From Chitinophagaceae bacterium (GTDB lineage Bacteria > Bacteroidota > Bacteroidia > Chitinophagales > Chitinophagaceae), in contig JAHEZD010000019.1 of the NCBI GenBank assembly GCA_023251255.1, positions 1 through 63,012 of the forward strand: a DNA stretch of 63,012 nucleotides, in the 5' to 3' direction. Within the stretch, counting starts at the first letter, position 1. Each line of letters begins with the position of its first letter. Below, one piece after another: positions 19,355-28,164 of this stretch. The notes under the pieces are model-generated. The model was not told where the DNA came from. It made no database searches and saw only the letters and a program-made list of their open reading frames with translations. A program made the translations under genes and the position numbers.

Positions 19355-21367
19355 ATGAAGATTGCGACATTTTTATTGGTCACTTTTTCCCTCTTAAAGA
19401 CTATTAATATTGAGGCACAGACCAATTATTATGTATCACCAACAGGCAGCAACGCCAATAATGGAACATCGATGGCTGCCGCATGGGCTACCGTTCAAAA
19501 TGCCGCTACTAAGGCAACTCCAAACAGTATCGTAAATATTGTAGCAGGTACTTATAACGAATTGGTTACAATAAATGTAAACGGTACTAGCGGCAATCCT
19601 ATTACCTTCAAGAATTACCAGAATGGAACGGTAATAATTTCAGGGAGTGGCTTTTCAGGAGCTTATAGTAACTTGATTACAATAGAGAATAAAAGTAATA
19701 TTGTTATAGATGGCCTGATACTAGAAAAATTAACCGCAGCTGGTGCTGATGGGATATTATTACGTTCAAGTGCTGGAAGCCAGATGGCAAACATTTCACT
19801 GAAAAATTTAAAGATCAGGAACATTGGCTATTCCACCAACGCTAGTTCAATCCCAATATCCGGCGATAATGCCCATGGAATCGAAGTATATGGACGGGGC
19901 ATCACCACAACCGATGCTATCAAGAATATAAATATTGAAAACTGTGAAGTCTATAACAATGTAAATGGATACAGCGAGAACATTACCATCAATGGCAACG
20001 TGGATGGCTATTCAATATTGAACAACAGTATCCATGACAACACGAACATCGGTATAGATGTCGCCGGCAATCACGCTGCATCGGCGAACTCTGCATTGGA
20101 CCACGCAAGAAATGGAACAATCTCGGGTAATTTTGCCTTCAATAATATTTCACTAGTTGCAAATAGTTCGGGCATTTATTGTGATGGTTGCCAGAACACT
20201 GTTATTGAAAGGAACACATCGCATCACAACACGGTCGGCATCACTGTGGGTTGTGAAAATAACGGGGCTGCGGATAATGTGACCATAAGAAACAATTTCG
20301 TGCATCAGAATACTTCTTCAGGTATTGAGATTGGTGGTTATACAACCACAACGACAGGCATTGTGCTGAATTCAGTTATAAATAACAATACTTGCTACCG
20401 TAATGATATGAGCAACCTGCATGGCCAATTGTTGGTTAAAAAGGTCAGTAACTGCAGCATCTTTAACAACATATTACATAGTGATGGCAATCTCTTATTC
20501 TATGTTGACAATATAGCACCGCAAAGCTTCACTTCAAATTATAATGAGTTTTATACCACGCAGGGCAATGTTTCGCTTGCACAGGTAAACTATCAATGGA
20601 GCACCATGAGTTATACCACCTATAAAACAAATACTTCGAAGGATGCGAACTCTCTCTTTTCCAATCCGCAATTTGTTAGTACCAACTTGGCATCACTCGA
20701 CCTGCACCTACAAGGGACATCGCCAGCAATTAACGCTGGCAATCCACTGTTCAGCCCTTTGGCTGCAGAAAAAGATTTTGATGGACAGAGCCGGGCCAAT
20801 GGCATTGTGGATATTGGAGCAGATGAATATTTTTCTGCTTTACCTGTTACTTTTTTGTCATTCACGGTTACTTGTAGCAATCATGAAAAATTACTGAACT
20901 GGGTCACTTCTTCAGAAATCGACAATACTTTTTTTGTAGTGGAAAAAAGCATCGACGGCAATCGTTGGGAACAGTTGGGAGTTGTCGAAAGCATTGGCAA
21001 TTCTTCCAATGCAACACATTATTCTTTTGTTGATACAAAGCAGGCAGCTATCGCATATTACAAACTCAAACAAGTTGACCTTGATGGCAGGTCAACTTAT
21101 AGTCAAGTCTTATCTCTTAGTAATTGCGATAGGGAACTCATTGGCTTTACTTTAGTGCCAAATCCAGCTAGTGATAATGTCTTCATTCAGCTTCATGGCA
21201 TAACAGGAAAACAACAGGTACAGATCTTCAATCTGGCAGGTGCAATTCTTAAAACGACGGATCTACCTCAAAATATGCGAATTAATATTGGAGACCTTTC
21301 AAATGGGATATATTGTATAAAACTGATTAACTATCCAGGGGTTCAAAAGTTCATCATAAGTCGTTGA
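19355..21367 (+). CDS. Secreted right-handed beta-helix protein with T9SS sorting domain
   Basis: The protein is 670 aa. A signal peptide (MKIATFLLVTFSLLKTINIEAQ) is followed by TNYYVSPTGSNANNGTS, the usual opening of parallel beta-helix proteins, and by about 350 residues of N-rich coils (NNSIHDNTNIGIDVAGN, CQNTVIERNTSHHN). Then come a fibronectin-like segment (VTFLSFTVTCSNHEKLLNWVTSSE) and a C-terminal type A sorting domain (LVPNPASDNVFIQL to FIISR). It should be exported by the type IX system and held at the surface or released; beta-helix proteins of this kind are often polysaccharide lyases, but no catalytic set was recognised. Its position between two defence units, in the opposite direction to Gabija, is odd. 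Confidence 0.88.
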   Translation: MKIATFLLVTFSLLKTINIEAQTNYYVSPTGSNANNGTSMAAAWATVQNAATKATPNSIVNIVAGTYNELVTINVNGTSGNPITFKNYQNGTVIISGSGFSGAYSNLITIENKSNIVIDGLILEKLTAAGADGILLRSSAGSQMANISLKNLKIRNIGYSTNASSIPISGDNAHGIEVYGRGITTTDAIKNINIENCEVYNNVNGYSENITINGNVDGYSILNNSIHDNTNIGIDVAGNHAASANSALDHARNGTISGNFAFNNISLVANSSGIYCDGCQNTVIERNTSHHNTVGITVGCENNGAADNVTIRNNFVHQNTSSGIEIGGYTTTTTGIVLNSVINNNTCYRNDMSNLHGQLLVKKVSNCSIFNNILHSDGNLLFYVDNIAPQSFTSNYNEFYTTQGNVSLAQVNYQWSTMSYTTYKTNTSKDANSLFSNPQFVSTNLASLDLHLQGTSPAINAGNPLFSPLAAEKDFDGQSRANGIVDIGADEYFSALPVTFLSFTVTCSNHEKLLNWVTSSEIDNTFFVVEKSIDGNRWEQLGVVESIGNSSNATHYSFVDTKQAAIAYYKLKQVDLDGRSTYSQVLSLSNCDRELIGFTLVPNPASDNVFIQLHGITGKQQVQIFNLAGAILKTTDLPQNMRINIGDLSNGIYCIKLINYPGVQKFIISR

Positions 21368-21468
21368 TAGAATCTTAAATAAAAAAATTACCTTGTCTGA
21401 ATTTAAAAGAAACTTTGGTGTACCAGAACATACCTAAACACATTTATGAACCCTTTAAAAGCTAACTG

Positions 21469-22116
21469 ATGGAGGATCATCTCAAAAAATTCAGGGACAG
21501 GTTACGAATAACAATTATACTGTATGTTTTTTCCGAGCCTTTAAACAATGACCCCCATTACTTTTCTGTATTCAGAACCGAAATAAAAATTCAGGCCCTG
21601 GATTTTTTATTGCGTTATCCAGATTTTTTCTCATTAGAACTTCTTGACCTCTACTCTTCCGAAAATCTTAACACAAATGAAATACAGGAAACAATCAAGC
21701 AGATATTCTCTTCAAACGAACCTGTTTTAAGGGTTGAGGAAATGGAGAAATTCTTTCATGGTGCATATGAGAGTATTGATGATGTAATAGCCTTCCTTTC
21801 AAGCATCTCTTTCATTAAATATGAAAGCAAGAGGAGAAGGGATGGGAAAGAGTATGAGAAGCATTACTATTTGACTCACCTGGCAAAGGGAAAGATAGAG
21901 CAGCAACTCACCCAGATTGAATCGGTCAAATGGTATTTGGAAAGATGCTTATTGATTAAAAAATATTTTGATGGTTTCAGTGGTACAGAATTAAAGAAGA
22001 GACAATATAAATATGTCGAGGAATATGCGACTGTCCCATATAAAAGTAAGATTAAACAGGTACAACTGAAAGTTAGGGACTCATTTTATTCAAACTTCAA
22101 TCAAATTTTGGCATGA
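21469..22116 (+). CDS. Winged-helix-like first gene of a three-gene SMC/nuclease system
   Basis: The protein is 215 aa and not recognised by name. The N-terminal half is helical. Residues about 90-150 (VEEMEKFFHGAYESIDDVIA, then SSISFIKYESKRRRDGKEYEKHYYLT) look like a winged helix with a basic wing. The C-terminal 60 residues are helical and lysine-rich. There is no enzyme motif. Its stop overlaps the start of the SMC-like gene by 4 nt (ATGA). Small proteins in this place occur as LmuC/DdmB in Lamassu/Ddm systems and as the middle component of ABC-three-component systems. By analogy it may bind DNA or bridge the ATPase to the nuclease. Confidence 0.65.
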   Translation: MEDHLKKFRDRLRITIILYVFSEPLNNDPHYFSVFRTEIKIQALDFLLRYPDFFSLELLDLYSSENLNTNEIQETIKQIFSSNEPVLRVEEMEKFFHGAYESIDDVIAFLSSISFIKYESKRRRDGKEYEKHYYLTHLAKGKIEQQLTQIESVKWYLERCLLIKKYFDGFSGTELKKRQYKYVEEYATVPYKSKIKQVQLKVRDSFYSNFNQILA

Positions 22117-24269
22117 ATATTTTCGACTATAACAAATTTGTCAAGACTGTACATCAATCCTTTACAGATTCAGCTACTGAGCAGCAGGTACATGATTGGC
22201 TAAACCTAGAAGATGATTACAACAAAGACAGTCCGGCATCGTTAGGCAAATCGCTTTCAATATCAAGAATCAAACTCAAAGGAAAGAAGAACAATCTAGA
22301 CATCATAGATTATGATGAACCATTTCAAAAGGGCCTTACTGTCTGGATCGCTGATAATGGGCAAGGAAAATCAAGTATATTCAAAGTAGTAAAATATTGC
22401 CTTACGGGTTCCAACAGTATCAAAAAAGACGTCAAGTCGTGGCTTAAGGAATTATTGTTGGAATTCAAGATAGGAGAAAATACTTTCACCATTTTCATCG
22501 ATAAAACTTCGAGGGTTTCTGAAGGGGCTCTTTACAGTTTTTCCATCGACCAGTTTTTACTTTTAAAAGAAAGCGGAAAAATTCAGGGGATAGAGAACCA
22601 GGAACTGTTTGTTTTCAAAGGGGATGATGCATTGACCAATCTAATGCAGACTTTTTTCTTCAATCAATTTTCCTACTATTCATTGAAGTATACCCAAAAA
22701 AGCTCAGGCAAAGATGACCTGTCATTGAAGACGTCAAACCTTAGCTGGTCAACATATTTCAAAACAATCTATCTGGAATCTTCCGAACACGAGTACCTTT
22801 TCTTGAATAATGATTATGGCAAGCAAGGAACGAAAATCTTTGAGATGATACTTGGGCTGCGGCTGACTTATCCTATCAACAGGCTCACGCTTATGATGAA
22901 CCATGTTGATGAGGAAATTGCAAAACTTAAATTGGTAAGGGAAAGCATTGAAAGAAGCAGTTCTATAAATAGGCCTCAACTGGAAAAGGAGTTACAGGCA
23001 TTGAATGAAGAGATTAAAGGCCTCACTTCGATCAAACAGAATGAGTCGAATATAAAATCATTGGTTGACGAACAGTTGGATATACAAGCCTCTATAAACG
23101 ACAAGTTGGCCAGCCATAGGTCTATACAGTCAGAATACCAAAAAGCCATCAGCAAAAAGAGAAAGACGGAAGAGGAAATCTATAACTTTGAAAGTGACCT
23201 TAAGGTAACAGATATAGAGGTGTTACGCCTTGAGAAGCAGGTCTTGAATATGCAAACCTACAGGGATGTCGAAGGGTTTTTTACCAATCTTGAAATCAAG
23301 GCATGTCCGCATTGCGAGAACAGTATTTCGGAGGAGAAGCTTGAGAAGGAAAAACACCAACACGTATGTGGTCTATGCGGTTCAAATGAATTGACTACAA
23401 AGATCGATATTGATGAGATCAATCAAAAAATTGAATCTATGATCCATGATATTGATAATTATAAAAAAGGGATTAGGACAACTGAACTTACTATTTTGAA
23501 GTTGAAGTCCAGCCTGGACTCCCAAGAAAAGAACATCCAACAATTATATGGAGAATTTGTAAAAGGGCCTTCTGTTGCGAATGAGCAGGAGAGGCTTGAT
23601 CAGATAAGCAATGAGCTCAACAGAATCCAGCAGGAAAGGTTACAACGCAAGAAAGATGAAGAGGCCTATGACCTGATGAAACAGAAAAGGGCAGTGCTGG
23701 AATATAGGATCCAAGAATTAAGCAAAGCAGTTGAGATGCCAGATACGAGACAAAGTGAAATAAGTGTCAATGAATTAAAGAAAGCAGTTTTCAAACACGC
23801 AATAGATATTCTTAAACGACAAAGGCAAGACCTCAACCTTGAGCTCTTGAATAAACTGGAGGGGCTAATACTGAATGAGATACAGGCATTTGGATTGAAG
23901 AATATAGCAAGAGCAACTATAACAAACGATTACAATATCTCGTTTTTGCAAAATGGTGAAAACCTCCTGTTTGATGAATTAAATGAAAGCGAAAAGTTAA
24001 GGGTGAAATTTGCCTTCTATTTAAGTTTGATCCAGTTGGATATAGAATACAAGTTGGGAAGGCATCCTCGTTTTTTGATCATAGATTCACCAGGTAGCGA
24101 AGAAATAAGTAAAAATAATCTGCATGGATTGTCAAGCATTTTTGCTCAAGTGAATAAACGTTTTGGGAATGAACTGCAAATTTTCATAGGAACTACCTTG
24201 CAGGAGTTCTCAGGGGCTACATCCCCCGAACAGACATTTTTAAAGAAAACTGACGAATATATTTTTTGA
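22113..24269 (+). CDS. SMC/Rad50-like ABC ATPase with zinc ribbon at the coiled-coil apex
   Basis: The protein is 718 aa. Walker A is ADNGQGKSS (residues 80-88), with alanine where the first glycycle residue usually is. Long coiled coils cover roughly 270-395 and 425-560. Between them are two CxxC pairs, C398-C401 and C419-C422, separated by 17 residues, so one chain can hold a zinc by itself, unlike the single CxxC of a Rad50 hook. The C-terminal half has LNESEKLR (623-630) in the place of the LSGG signature and a Walker B IIDSPGSEE (D658) with serine after the aspartate. This head is like those of Lamassu LmuB and ABC-three-component ATPases. It overlaps both neighbours (ATGA before, TGATG after), so the three products probably form one complex. 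Confidence 0.8.
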   Translation: MNIFDYNKFVKTVHQSFTDSATEQQVHDWLNLEDDYNKDSPASLGKSLSISRIKLKGKKNNLDIIDYDEPFQKGLTVWIADNGQGKSSIFKVVKYCLTGSNSIKKDVKSWLKELLLEFKIGENTFTIFIDKTSRVSEGALYSFSIDQFLLLKESGKIQGIENQELFVFKGDDALTNLMQTFFFNQFSYYSLKYTQKSSGKDDLSLKTSNLSWSTYFKTIYLESSEHEYLFLNNDYGKQGTKIFEMILGLRLTYPINRLTLMMNHVDEEIAKLKLVRESIERSSSINRPQLEKELQALNEEIKGLTSIKQNESNIKSLVDEQLDIQASINDKLASHRSIQSEYQKAISKKRKTEEEIYNFESDLKVTDIEVLRLEKQVLNMQTYRDVEGFFTNLEIKACPHCENSISEEKLEKEKHQHVCGLCGSNELTTKIDIDEINQKIESMIHDIDNYKKGIRTTELTILKLKSSLDSQEKNIQQLYGEFVKGPSVANEQERLDQISNELNRIQQERLQRKKDEEAYDLMKQKRAVLEYRIQELSKAVEMPDTRQSEISVNELKKAVFKHAIDILKRQRQDLNLELLNKLEGLILNEIQAFGLKNIARATITNDYNISFLQNGENLLFDELNESEKLRVKFAFYLSLIQLDIEYKLGRHPRFLIIDSPGSEEISKNNLHGLSSIFAQVNKRFGNELQIFIGTTLQEFSGATSPEQTFLKKTDEYIF

Positions 24270-26065
24270 TGGTTATTGATGCTGACATAATGAAGCTTTT
24301 TGCTGGGACCGACAAGTTCCAGCAGGTGCTTTTTTTGGACAATTTTCACGAAAGAATAGATATTGATTTGTTTGAAGGGAAAGTCATCGAGGATTTCCTA
24401 TTCGGTGTGGCTAACACTGGTGACATCTATATCAAGAGGGCAGCTATAATACTGCTTGGCGATTTATATATTATGGATAAGGCCACAAATATTTACAGGT
24501 TTTTGGGTCTTTTGAAGGAAGTTATAGACAAAGAAAATGACAGCTTTCTTGTGGCAACATCATTGAGGTATTTCATTTTGGTATCTCCTTCATATGATGA
24601 TAAAATTATCGGATTACTCAAGGATTTAACCGATAATGACAATGCGGATATAGCAAGCGAATCCTTTTATTCACTTGGCATTATAGAATTGGCTGAAATA
24701 GATAATCAGTCATCTATCGAAGGATTTATCAACGCTTTGCAACATGCAAAAAAATATTTCTTAGAAGCGGCAGCCGTTGTTGAGAACAGGACAGATGCCC
24801 TTTTTATTTCTGCTGTCATATCTTTTTTGGAAGCCACTATTTCTAATGATATTGCACAGGCATCAGAAAAATTGCAACGTGTTAAGGAGATTTTCATTGC
24901 AAGACAGATATATGAATTGGAAGTGGTCTATGTGGAGTTTGACTTTATGTTCTACAGAATTATTGAAAAAATAGCTGCCATATTGAATAGGCTTTCAAAA
25001 ACAGGGGAATGGATTGAATACAAAACAGAACTGCTACAAATAATAAGGATAAACAAGCAAATTGAAAAGCTAAAAAGCACAGAAGGGAAAAATGCCATTG
25101 TTTACAATAAGGTGTATAATTCTGCAATGGTCCATGTTTTGGACATAGCATATGGGATTAATCTTAAGAATGACAAGAGGCGGATTGAAATAATCAATAT
25201 AGAAGGTTACAACACTGAACTCATTGATTTTTCAAATTATCTACTAACACTTCTGCCAAATACAGGCAAGGGTATTGATGACATGCAATTGTTTGCAACT
25301 CTTATCAGTATTTATGGCAAGGATGGGGCTTTAGAGCTTTATAACAAAATAAAAGATGATCCCTCCAAAATAGTTGAGGCAATTCAAAATGCACAAAAAA
25401 GCAATGAAACATCAATATCACATTTTGTTACAGGCTCCTTAAATGGCCATAATATCTATCATTCTTTGAAGTTGTCGTTAAAAGAAAAACTTCCAAGTTA
25501 TCCCATCGATAAATTTGAAACTTTCTTTGCAGTGGTCGAAGAATTGATACGTTATGTGTTGATGAGTATTTCGGGTAGCAGCAAGAGTGACTTCCTATTT
25601 CTGTATTCTTCTGAAGAAGGTGGCAAAGGCCAATTGGCGATAGAAAATGATTTACAGGACCATCTCTTCAACAAATTAAAGTTCACAAAACTTGCTTATG
25701 GGTTCGAGCATGAAAAAGCAAAATTTGTAGATGGTGGACGTGTTGATATTGTTTTTAAAACAGATTTAATAACCATCCCAATAGAACTGAAGAAATCATC
25801 CAATCAGGTTACAATACAAAGGATTGAATCGGATTATATGGCACAGGCACAGACTTATGTATCGGGCCATGATCAAATTGGCATTTTTGTTCTGCTTGAT
25901 TTATCGGATAACCCATCGCAAGTGAATCCTAATATTAAGGACCTATTTAATATCCATCATCTTGCCCCTTCTAGTGGACTGACAATCGGCCATCCAGACT
26001 ATGTAATATCCATAGTAATCCCTGGAAACAAAAGATTGCCCAGTAGTAAAAGTAAATACACTTGA
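24269..26065 (+). CDS. Helical-repeat protein with C-terminal PD-(D/E)XK nuclease, third gene of the system
   Basis: The ATG at 24269 shares one base with the upstream TGA; a TTG three bases earlier is less likely. The protein is 598 aa. Residues 1-420 are helical with a HEAT-like rhythm (IKRAAIILLGDLY, ATSLRYFILVSPSYDDKIIGLL, ASESFYSLGIIELAE). The C-terminal 140 residues form a nuclease: LAIENDLQDHL, GGRVDIVF (D493), then IPIELKK (E506, K508), followed by a basic/aromatic helix MAQAQTY. This D-x12-E-x-K order is the PD-(D/E)XK core. The likely role is an effector that cuts DNA when the SMC protein is engaged. It does not resemble the Cap4-type LmuA that I know, so the system is a variant or a different class. 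Confidence 0.75.
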   Translation: MVIDADIMKLFAGTDKFQQVLFLDNFHERIDIDLFEGKVIEDFLFGVANTGDIYIKRAAIILLGDLYIMDKATNIYRFLGLLKEVIDKENDSFLVATSLRYFILVSPSYDDKIIGLLKDLTDNDNADIASESFYSLGIIELAEIDNQSSIEGFINALQHAKKYFLEAAAVVENRTDALFISAVISFLEATISNDIAQASEKLQRVKEIFIARQIYELEVVYVEFDFMFYRIIEKIAAILNRLSKTGEWIEYKTELLQIIRINKQIEKLKSTEGKNAIVYNKVYNSAMVHVLDIAYGINLKNDKRRIEIINIEGYNTELIDFSNYLLTLLPNTGKGIDDMQLFATLISIYGKDGALELYNKIKDDPSKIVEAIQNAQKSNETSISHFVTGSLNGHNIYHSLKLSLKEKLPSYPIDKFETFFAVVEELIRYVLMSISGSSKSDFLFLYSSEEGGKGQLAIENDLQDHLFNKLKFTKLAYGFEHEKAKFVDGGRVDIVFKTDLITIPIELKKSSNQVTIQRIESDYMAQAQTYVSGHDQIGIFVLLDLSDNPSQVNPNIKDLFNIHHLAPSSGLTIGHPDYVISIVIPGNKRLPSSKSKYT

Positions 26066-26205
26066 TGCCATAAGTATTATAGAGCTTGGATAGGTAAATG
26101 GGATTTATAAAATAAATGCAAGTGAAATGAATTTTAATCTTGTTAAAACTAACTCATGTAAACCAATGCTTTGTGTTATTTGCGGCAATTTCTATAATGT
26201 GAGAT

Positions 26206-26387
26206 ATGAACAGTAAACATTTATTCGATCAAATTAAAGATTATGTTCTCTAGTTGGCGGAAGGGATAAAAATCTTTAATAAACTGAACCTGACCGATGA
26301 TGCAAACTTTGCAGAAGATTGTATTGCCGCTTGCTGAATTCAGTATATGGGTATGAACTGAAAAATATTAACCGCATTTTGAACTGA
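26206..26387 (+). pseudogene. Decayed SMEK-like domain remnant
   Basis: From ATG 26206 the frame reads MNSKHLFDQIKDYVL, meets TAG at 26251-26253, continues LAEGIKIFNKLNLTDDANFA, meets TGA at 26335-26337, and continues in another frame as LLNSVYGYELKNINRILN to a TGA at 26385. The pattern LNLTD...AED...LLN.VYGY.L.N.N fits my memory of the N-terminal SMEK domain found in defence-associated proteins. With two stops and one frameshift it is inactive. It shows that another defence gene once stood between the SMC unit and the caspase gene. The rest of 26066-26537 holds nothing recognisable. Confidence 0.45.
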
Positions 26388-26537
26388 ATGCGAATATTTT
26401 TTGAAGTAATATGCCAGTTTCTTTTCCACCTGTTCAGATACGTATCGCATAACTATAAAAGTAATTTTTAAATTTTTCAAATACCCCTTCAAAAGAAACC
26501 TGTGCAGAATCTGGTGAAGTTTTTTATTAGGACGACA

Positions 26538-27389
26538 TTAATCAGAAAGTCCCCATAATATCAATCCGGCTATTGCAGCGAGTACAAGTCCATCAGAACT
26601 AGAACTATTAGCTTTCGGCCGTGAAGTAATATATTGAGGCCTTTCTATTTCTGCAAAAGGGATAAAATTAGCAGAAACGATTGCAAGGGGCACTTCAAAA
26701 TTCCCGTCATGGAATGTAATACATGGCAACTGAGGCTCATTGGCTTCTCTTAAACTTTTCTTGGTATTGTCCAAAGCCCTGCTCACCGATACCGGATAAT
26801 AACCTGAAGCAGTTTTTTCTGCAAATAAGCATTGCAATAAAGCCAGTGTGAACTCTCCGCCTCTTCCATTTCTTTCATCATAGGCAAACTCACCTTCGGT
26901 GGTTGAATGCAAGATCATTCTTCCCGGGCCTGTACCCAAGATATAACGATCAAATAATTCCCGTGCTTCTGAATAACCATCAGCATACTGCCATTTCTCA
27001 ACTTCACCTGGTATTCCGCTAATCGTTGGTAAATAACAACGGCAAGCATCTATTATAATCAACTGACGGGGGCTTACAGGATTGAAAAGATTACAGTCAA
27101 TTACATTATAATCCTTAAAGCATACCAGATTATTCTTCCATTCATCCATGAAACCATGCCCCGAAAAATAAATAAATACATAATCAGCAATTGCGTTGTT
27201 GATTGCATCCTGTACATCCCAAGTAGAAGGGTTATCCAGTATTTCAATTTCATTGGCGTACCATGCACCTCCACGGGGCGATTGCAGGTAATCATTCATG
27301 TTGTACAAATCATTCACAACACCAGGAAGCCGTTGCTTTCCTGATCCCGGTGCACCCATCAATATGGCTCTCCTTACTGGTTTGTACAT
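26538..27389 (-). CDS. Caspase-like cysteine protease (peptidase C14) with C-terminal membrane anchor
   Basis: The protein is 283 aa. AILMGAPGSGKQRLPGVVND is the first strand and following turn of a caspase fold and contains a GSGK that mimics a P-loop. The catalytic dyad is visible: H78 in YFSGHG and C116 in IIIDACR. A later RMILHSTTEGEFAYDE and GGEFTLALLQ match the family. After a serine-rich linker the last 20 residues (DGLVLAAIAGLILWG) form a single membrane helix, so the protease is probably tethered. Caspase-like proteases act as effectors in several bacterial defence systems, cutting cell proteins or activating pore formers. The upstream 187-aa gene, 77 nt away, is the obvious candidate partner. 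Confidence 0.85.
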   Translation of the reverse strand: MYKPVRRAILMGAPGSGKQRLPGVVNDLYNMNDYLQSPRGGAWYANEIEILDNPSTWDVQDAINNAIADYVFIYFSGHGFMDEWKNNLVCFKDYNVIDCNLFNPVSPRQLIIIDACRCYLPTISGIPGEVEKWQYADGYSEARELFDRYILGTGPGRMILHSTTEGEFAYDERNGRGGEFTLALLQCLFAEKTASGYYPVSVSRALDNTKKSLREANEPQLPCITFHDGNFEVPLAIVSANFIPFAEIERPQYITSRPKANSSSSDGLVLAAIAGLILWGLSD

Positions 27390-27466
27390 TGTCTACGCTT
27401 GATAGATGCAATTTACTGAAATATTGCCATAGAAATAATTGAATTGGGAACTGGTGTGATAGTCAA

Positions 27467-28030
27467 TCAATTGGCAATATCCAATCTTTCATCTAATCCC
27501 AAAAGCAATACCCCATTCCTGAAAATGCAAGATCCCCCTTCTGTATCTGTTTCCCTAACTAGAAAAGGACTGAAGTGGCAATTATCAATGCCCTTAAAGG
27601 AGTCCTGACAAATTGGGATGTCTTCCAAGAAAGGGCATTTTGAAAGTGTATTATCTATCAGTTCCTTGACCACAAGGCTGCATGACATTAAAAAATTGAA
27701 GCTCTCCTCCATGTGACTGCAATGAGCAGCTTTTCCATGAATGTGTGTGGCATCCATATACCTCACTGTTCCTGTACCATATTTTACTAGCATTCCCTTC
27801 CAGAACCGCTCATCAAAATCATCAGCAGGATGAAAAAGCGTTCGACCACCCTGATCGGAAGTTATGTTGTTTAAATCGTACTTCATAATATTATAAGCGA
27901 ACAGGAACACATCATTTTTGTCCAGATGCTTTTCGGCCAATTCCATATTCATTTTGCAATGAGCCATTGATTTTTCTAAACCATCCTGCAAATAATCCGC
28001 TTCATTAGTACCACTTAATAAATCTTCCAC
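27467..28030 (-). CDS. Unrecognised protein upstream of the caspase gene
   Basis: The frame opens with GTG at 28030 (an in-frame TGA lies just before it); the first ATG is at 27967 (MAHCKMNMELAEKHL) and may be the true start. The product is 187 or 166 aa, cysteine- and histidine-rich (SKCPFLEDIPICQ, HIHGKAAHCSHMEES), with no signal peptide or clear membrane segment. I recognise no family and see no gasdermin-like pattern. It is divergent from the SEC-C nuclease gene by 134 bp and likely co-transcribed with the caspase gene. It could be a sensor, substrate or inhibitor of the protease; none is shown by the sequence. Confidence 0.55.
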   Translation of the reverse strand: MEDLLSGTNEADYLQDGLEKSMAHCKMNMELAEKHLDKNDVFLFAYNIMKYDLNNITSDQGGRTLFHPADDFDERFWKGMLVKYGTGTVRYMDATHIHGKAAHCSHMEESFNFLMSCSLVVKELIDNTLSKCPFLEDIPICQDSFKGIDNCHFSPFLVRETDTEGGSCIFRNGVLLLGLDERLDIAN

Positions 28031-28164
28031 CAGACGTCAATTGAGCGGTTAATCAACGATCAGGCCTTGCACATTTAATCATTAAGAAAGGATAGATGTT
28101 TATTTCCGAAAGTATTTATGTTTTTGTATTATATTAGTACAATATTATCCCAAAAATTAAAAAA

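Noticed and set aside
22113-24269. Plain Rad50 or SbcC repair protein
   Set aside because: No SbcD/Mre11 partner, two CxxC pairs instead of one hook, overlapping unknown genes in a defence island.
27467-28030. Bacterial gasdermin partner of the caspase
   Set aside because: The protein is short and lacks a visible amphipathic pore-forming pattern or N-terminal palmitoylation cysteine.
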